A DNA stretch of 64,000 nt from Cellulophaga sp. 20_2_10 (GTDB lineage: Bacteria; Bacteroidota; Bacteroidia; Flavobacteriales; Flavobacteriaceae). Both the position numbers and the translations under genes were made by a program. The DNA lies in assembly GCF_023476645.1 (NCBI RefSeq), contig NZ_JAMCOJ010000001.1:682001-746000 (forward strand), in the 5' to 3' direction. Of this stretch, positions 59,933 to 64,000 are shown piece after piece (positions within the stretch are counted from its first letter, which is position 1; the number at the start of each line of letters is the position of its first letter). The notes beneath the pieces were generated by a model, which was not told where the DNA came from, did not search any database, and was given only the letters and a program-made list of their open reading frames with translations.

Positions 59933-62629
59933 TTGCAATCAAATAAACATCGTTTACTTTTTTATTTACTCCTATTTCTAGGGGTTTTAAGCCTATCTGC
60001 ACAAGAAGATAAGGTAATTCCATTAACTGTAAAGAAACAAAAAGATTCCATAGTAGCTCCTTTAATTCCTGCGGATATTATAAACAAGTCGCAAAAAAAA
60101 GACAGTATTACACAAGATTCTTCTAAAACCAAAGAACCTTTACTTGTAGATCTAGTAAAAAGGAAGGCAGAAGGCTATATGCGCTACGATCGTAAGGAGC
60201 AAAAAATCTATTTGTATGATAAAGCAGAACTGTACTACCAAGATACGGAATTAAAAGCGGGTATTATTATAATGGACCTTGCTAAAAATGAAGTGTACGC
60301 AGGTCGTATAAAAGATTCTACTGGTGTCTATTCTCAACTACCAGATTTTAAACAAGGTAGTCAAGTTGTTAAACCAGATTCTATTCGGTTTAATTTTGAT
60401 ACACAAAAAGCACTTATCTGGAACTCTAGAACAGAACAACAAGCTGGTTTAGGTAGTATTGGTAGCGATGCTATGAAAGTGTATGCCGAAAAAACTAAAA
60501 AAGAAAACGACTCTGTTTATTTTATGAGTAGAGCTAGAATAACGACCTCTAACGATACTGTTAATCCTGATTACTACATACTAGTTCGTAAAGGTAAATT
60601 TGTGCCTGGTAAAAAAATGATAGCTGGTTATAGTAATATGTACATTGCAGATGTACCTACTCCTATAGCGCTGCCTTTTGCATATTTCCCTATGAGTACA
60701 GGTAATACGGCAGGTTTAATTTTCCCTACCTTTGGTAGTGATCCTGACCGAGGCTATTTTTTACAGAATGGTGGTTATTATTTTCCTATAAACGAATTTG
60801 TAGATCTAACCCTACAGGGAGATTTCTACACCAACGGTAGTTATGGTTTTAGAGGACAATCTACCTATATTAAAAGGTACAAATACAGGGGTAATGTTAA
60901 TATTAGGTATGAGAATCAGATAAATAGTCAAAAAGGTTTTGATGATTACAGTAGGGCTACCAACTACAACATACAAATATCGCACACACAGGATCCTAAA
61001 AACAATCCAAATTCTAGGCTTTCTGCAAGTGTAAACTTAGGTAGTAGCGATTATTATAGAAGTTCGTTAAACCAATACAACGTACCAAATACACAAAACA
61101 ACAACTTATCATCATCTGTATCGTATTCAAAAACGTTTCCTGAGTACCCTTCTGTAAACCTTAGTTTAACGGCTACACACAACCAAAACACAAACACAGA
61201 TGTTATAAACCTTACGTTACCTACAATGCAGGCAAGTATGGAACGTATTTTTCCGTTTGCTAAAAAAGATGGATTAAAAAAAGGAATTATACAGAATATT
61301 AATTTCCAGTATGATGTTAATGCCCAAAACCAAATAACAACTTCAGATTCTCTTTTCTTTAAGTCTGAAATGTTTGACGATGCAAAAGTAGGCGCAAGAC
61401 ACAGAATACCAATTAGCACAAACTTTAAAGTTTTTAAACAATTAAGTGTTAGTCTTGGTGGTTCTTATGAAGATGTATGGACATTAGAAACATACGATAA
61501 GTTTTACGATGCTGCTACCGATGCTGTGATTTCTGAAAAAATTAATGGTTTTGACCGTTACAACAAATACAGCTATAGTGCCAGTTTAGGAACTACAATG
61601 TATGGTACTTGGACATTTGACGAAAGCAAAAACATCCAGGCCATTAGACATACCATGAGGCCTTCTATTGGATACAGCTACTCCCCTTCTTTTGAAAAAA
61701 CTTATGATGAGTATATGAATGCCGATGGTGAATATATTCAATACAGTAGGTTTGAAGGCACCTTAAATGGAGCCCCAGGACTTACCCAAAGTAGCTCGCT
61801 TAGTTTTTCGTTACAAAACACTTTAGAAGCTAAGGTAAAAGACAAGGATTCTACAGCAACAGAACCTAAAAAGATATCATTGTTAAGCAGTTTTAATATT
61901 TCTACCAACTATAATTTTCAAGCAGATTCTCTACGTTTAAGTCCGTTTAGAATTAATGGTGGTACCACCATATTGAATAAGAAAATGTCTATTAACTTTT
62001 CTGCTAATTTAGATCCTTATGCTATAGATAACAAGGGAACTAGAATTAACACCCTTAATATTAATAATGGCGGTAGCTTAGCTAGATTAACTAGTGCTAG
62101 AGCCAATATTGGTTACTCTTTAAGCAGTAAAATGTTTAATAAAAAAGAAGGCGAAGATGATGATGAGGAAGAAGACGATTCTTATGTAGCTACCAGTGGT
62201 GGTAGAACAGATGATTTATTTGGTACTTCTGATAATTTTAGCGACTCTAGACCCGGTACTAGAGGTGATGAAGATGAAGAGGTTGAAGAAAACCCGCTAT
62301 ACAGAAATGCAATTCCTTGGGATGTTAGATTGGCTTATGCAGTTAGCTATAGCAACCCTAACAGGCAAGATGAAATTAGCAACCACTCGTTAATGTTCTC
62401 TGGAAATGTTGACTTAACTCCAAGATGGAAAGTTGGAGTATCTTCTGGTTACGATTTTAAAAATCAAGGTTTTTCTTTAACACAATTGCGTTTTGAAAGA
62501 GATCTTAAGAGTTTTAGGCTTAACTTTAACTGGACACCATTTGGTACATACGAAAGATGGTATTTCTTTATAGGAATTAAGAGTAGCATACTTAAAGACC
62601 TTAAATGGGAACAAAGAAGTCAGAGATAA
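59933..62629 (+). CDS. LptD-like outer-membrane LPS assembly protein
   Basis: Outer-membrane protein of the OstA/LptD class that inserts LPS into the outer leaflet. Starting at TTG 59933 (898 residues) gives a normal signal peptide, HRLLFYLLLFLGVLSLSAQ; the open frame reaches TTG 59882, but that lies in a promoter element. The N-terminal OstA-like part has YMRYDRKEQKIYLYDKAELY. A long beta-rich barrel region follows (FPTFGSDPDRGYFLQNGGYY; GSYGFRGQSTYIKRY; IRHTMRPSIGYSYSPSFE). A very acidic insert at about residues 740-790 (EGEDDDEEEDD; DEDEEVEEN) interrupts the barrel region. Bacteroidota LptD-like proteins are divergent, so the call rests on architecture. Confidence 0.85.
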   Translation: MQSNKHRLLFYLLLFLGVLSLSAQEDKVIPLTVKKQKDSIVAPLIPADIINKSQKKDSITQDSSKTKEPLLVDLVKRKAEGYMRYDRKEQKIYLYDKAELYYQDTELKAGIIIMDLAKNEVYAGRIKDSTGVYSQLPDFKQGSQVVKPDSIRFNFDTQKALIWNSRTEQQAGLGSIGSDAMKVYAEKTKKENDSVYFMSRARITTSNDTVNPDYYILVRKGKFVPGKKMIAGYSNMYIADVPTPIALPFAYFPMSTGNTAGLIFPTFGSDPDRGYFLQNGGYYFPINEFVDLTLQGDFYTNGSYGFRGQSTYIKRYKYRGNVNIRYENQINSQKGFDDYSRATNYNIQISHTQDPKNNPNSRLSASVNLGSSDYYRSSLNQYNVPNTQNNNLSSSVSYSKTFPEYPSVNLSLTATHNQNTNTDVINLTLPTMQASMERIFPFAKKDGLKKGIIQNINFQYDVNAQNQITTSDSLFFKSEMFDDAKVGARHRIPISTNFKVFKQLSVSLGGSYEDVWTLETYDKFYDAATDAVISEKINGFDRYNKYSYSASLGTTMYGTWTFDESKNIQAIRHTMRPSIGYSYSPSFEKTYDEYMNADGEYIQYSRFEGTLNGAPGLTQSSSLSFSLQNTLEAKVKDKDSTATEPKKISLLSSFNISTNYNFQADSLRLSPFRINGGTTILNKKMSINFSANLDPYAIDNKGTRINTLNINNGGSLARLTSARANIGYSLSSKMFNKKEGEDDDEEEDDSYVATSGGRTDDLFGTSDNFSDSRPGTRGDEDEEVEENPLYRNAIPWDVRLAYAVSYSNPNRQDEISNHSLMFSGNVDLTPRWKVGVSSGYDFKNQGFSLTQLRFERDLKSFRLNFNWTPFGTYERWYFFIGIKSSILKDLKWEQRSQR

Positions 62630-62676
62630 TAGAGGTATTATTTATTCTTTTACATTAATTAAAACTACTAATTAAG

Positions 62677-63057
62677 ATGAAAAAAATTATTACAACGGTA
62701 CATGCACCTGCTCCTATAGGACCATATAACCAAGCTGTTTTAACTGGCAATACGTTATATATTTCTGGTCAAATACCAATAGATCCAAAAACAGGAGATT
62801 TGGTAGAGGGTGATATTAAAGCTGAAACTAAACAGAGTATGGAAAACTTAAAAGCTATACTAACAGAAGCCGGAATGACATTTGAAAACGTAGTGAAATC
62901 TTGTATTTTTGTAAACGATATGCATCAGTTTGCAGAAATTAACGAAGTTTATGGTTCTTACTTTAATGCAGATACTGCACCCGCAAGAGAAACGGTAGAA
63001 GTAGCTAACTTACCTAAATTTGTTAACGTAGAAATTTCTATGATTGCTGTTCAATAA
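62677..63057 (+). CDS. ridA: RidA-family enamine/imine deaminase
   Basis: 126 residues. RidA hydrolyses reactive 2-aminoacrylate-type enamines and imines in the cytoplasm. Family motifs are APAPIGPYNQAVLTGNTLY, ISGQIPIDPKTGDLVEGDI, the SMENLKAILTEAGMTFENVV helix, CIFVNDM and the catalytic arginine in APARETVEVANLP near residue 104. Length is normal. It is followed by a strong terminator. Confidence 0.93.
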   Translation: MKKIITTVHAPAPIGPYNQAVLTGNTLYISGQIPIDPKTGDLVEGDIKAETKQSMENLKAILTEAGMTFENVVKSCIFVNDMHQFAEINEVYGSYFNADTAPARETVEVANLPKFVNVEISMIAVQ

Positions 63058-63081
63058 GTAAAACAACAAAAATAAAAGCAT

Positions 63082-63116
63082 AAAAAAAGCGTAACTCTAA
63101 AAGGTTACGCTTTTTT
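63082..63116. terminator. Bidirectional rho-independent terminator
   Basis: AAAAAAGCGTAAC (63083-63095) pairs with GTTACGCTTTTTT (63104-63116) around an 8-base loop. The perfect stem with A/T tails lies between the convergent ridA and N-acetylglucosamine kinase genes and should stop both transcripts. Confidence 0.9.
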
Positions 63117-63147
63117 ATTTATAAGCTATTTAACAACTACACTAGTA

Positions 63148-63999
63148 TTAAATAGTGCTTCTATGAAAGTCTACCAATCCTTCAATTGGCCTTCTTCTTA
63201 TAACACCTAAAATAAGGTCGTTTCTTTCTATAACTTTAGCTAATTCATCTCTTAAAAAATAAGAAATACTACCCACAAAATTTACAGGTACTTTAGTAGC
63301 CAATTCAAACTGCATTACATTGTTATTAATAAACTGTTGCAATCCTTTATTAATAACGCCTCTAGAATAAGGATGATCTTTATTCTCTATAATAAACCTA
63401 GCAAAAGTTGCCAAGTATGTATTTGGATTAGGCTGTTTGTATAAATTTTCTTTTATAACATCTGCTTCTAAATCATATTCAGCTGCAAACTTATCTGCCA
63501 AATCCTTAGGTATTTTATGAAAATAGTAATCTCTTAGTAGTTTTCTTCCAAAGAAGTTACCACTACCGTCATCCATTAAAATATACCCTAAAGATGTTAC
63601 TTTTTGATGCACATTTTCTCCATCATAATAACTACAATTAGACCCTGTACCTAAAATACAAACAATACCAGGATCACCAAGCTTTGTAGTAGCGTGTATT
63701 GCCGCATAAGTATCTTCTTTTACCTCCGCTACCGCGTTAGGGAAAAAGACCTTAAAAATATCTTTTAAAAATAAGCGCATACGCTCAGTACCACAACCAG
63801 CTCCATAGAAATGTAACTTGGTAACTTTCTCTTTGTTTTTAGACAATTCAAAGTTATTAGCCAACCTATCTTCTATAACCTCTCTAGTTAATACTTCTGG
63901 ACTTAAACCTAAGGTTTGCGTCATAAACAATTGCTCGCCTTTATCATTCAAGGCAATCCAATCTGACTTAGTAGCACCGCTATCTACAATTAAAATCAT
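63148..63999 (-). CDS. N-acetylglucosamine kinase-like protein (BadF/BadG/BcrA/BcrD ATPase family)
   Basis: 283 residues, complete; its start codon lies at the very end of the window. ASKHA-fold sugar kinase: phosphate-1 motif ILIVDSGATKSDWIAL at residues 2-17, YGAGCGTERM near residue 65, ILGTGSNCSYYDG near residue 110 and LMDDGSGNFFGRKLL near residue 142. C-terminal VNFVGSISYFLRDEL resembles the adenosine loop. It would phosphorylate GlcNAc released by peptidoglycan or chitin turnover. Its promoter lies outside the window. Confidence 0.88.
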   Translation of the reverse strand: MILIVDSGATKSDWIALNDKGEQLFMTQTLGLSPEVLTREVIEDRLANNFELSKNKEKVTKLHFYGAGCGTERMRLFLKDIFKVFFPNAVAEVKEDTYAAIHATTKLGDPGIVCILGTGSNCSYYDGENVHQKVTSLGYILMDDGSGNFFGRKLLRDYYFHKIPKDLADKFAAEYDLEADVIKENLYKQPNPNTYLATFARFIIENKDHPYSRGVINKGLQQFINNNVMQFELATKVPVNFVGSISYFLRDELAKVIERNDLILGVIRRRPIEGLVDFHRSTI

Positions 64000-64000
64000 A

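Overview
The window looks like chromosome of a marine-type member of the Flavobacteriaceae (Bacteroidota). It is AT-rich. Promoters carry the Bacteroidota -7 element TAnnTTTG, and start codons lack obvious Shine-Dalgarno sequences. It encodes typical family genes: bacillithiol synthase BshA, an OmpA protein with an N-terminal barrel, a GH3-beta-lactamase fusion and an LptD-like protein. No rRNA, tRNA, IS element, phage gene or CRISPR array was seen.

Layout. (1) 0.07-2.7 kb, housekeeping: smpB, pcm, a PhnA-like zinc protein and a PHP-type phosphatase next to the polysaccharide export genes. (2) 9.0 to 2.7 kb, minus strand: a sugar aminotransferase, a membrane UDP-sugar 4,6-dehydratase, Wza-like export lipoprotein and Wzc-like tyrosine autokinase. 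(3) 9.5-21.8 kb, plus strand: a Wzx/Wzy-type polysaccharide operon with UDP-HexNAc 4-epimerase and 6-dehydrogenase, flippase, a QueC-like PP-loop protein, pyruvyltransferase-like protein, four glycosyltransferases, UDP-GlcNAc 2-epimerase and an EpsG-type polymerase. (4) 22.2-24.2 kb, minus strand: a beta-helix lipoprotein. (5) 24.5-46.9 kb, plus strand: acyltransferase-3, a PglA-like glycosyltransferase, CapK/PaaK-like adenylating enzyme, ATP-grasp enzyme, DegT-like protein, PglC-like initiating phosphotransferase, a PglD-FemAB fusion, a second FemAB-like protein, a JmjC-like cupin, an MBOAT/SGNH O-acetylation pair, and eight related CelD/BcsL-type GNAT proteins, seven of them consecutive. (6) 46.9-50.5 kb, minus strand: a second MBOAT/SGNH pair and an OmpA-like protein. 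(7) 50.6-64 kb, core functions: bshA, GH3 fusion, Fe-S electron-transfer proteins, MlaD-like MCE protein, amidase, LptD-like protein, RidA and GlcNAc kinase.

How it works together (inference). PglF-, PglE-, PglD- and PglC-like proteins could make a diamino-sugar nucleotide and load it on undecaprenyl phosphate. The TviC/TviB-like pair supplies a UDP-N-acetylhexosaminuronate. The glycosyltransferases build the repeat, Wzx flips it, Wzy polymerises it, and Wza/Wzc export it. Much of the rest looks like decoration chemistry: O-acetylation, pyruvylation, and possible amide or acyl transfer by the FemAB/GNAT proteins.

The most unusual element is the eight-member GNAT family at 34.9-46.9 kb. Seven members share a C-terminal tail of about 50 residues that I do not recognise. 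Its seven consecutive genes are bracketed by two oppositely oriented MBOAT/SGNH pairs. A second notable signal is a direct-repeat element (CGAT cores 20-21 bp apart) upstream of three minus-strand cell-surface genes at 9.1, 24.2 and 50.6 kb, which suggests a shared regulator not encoded here.
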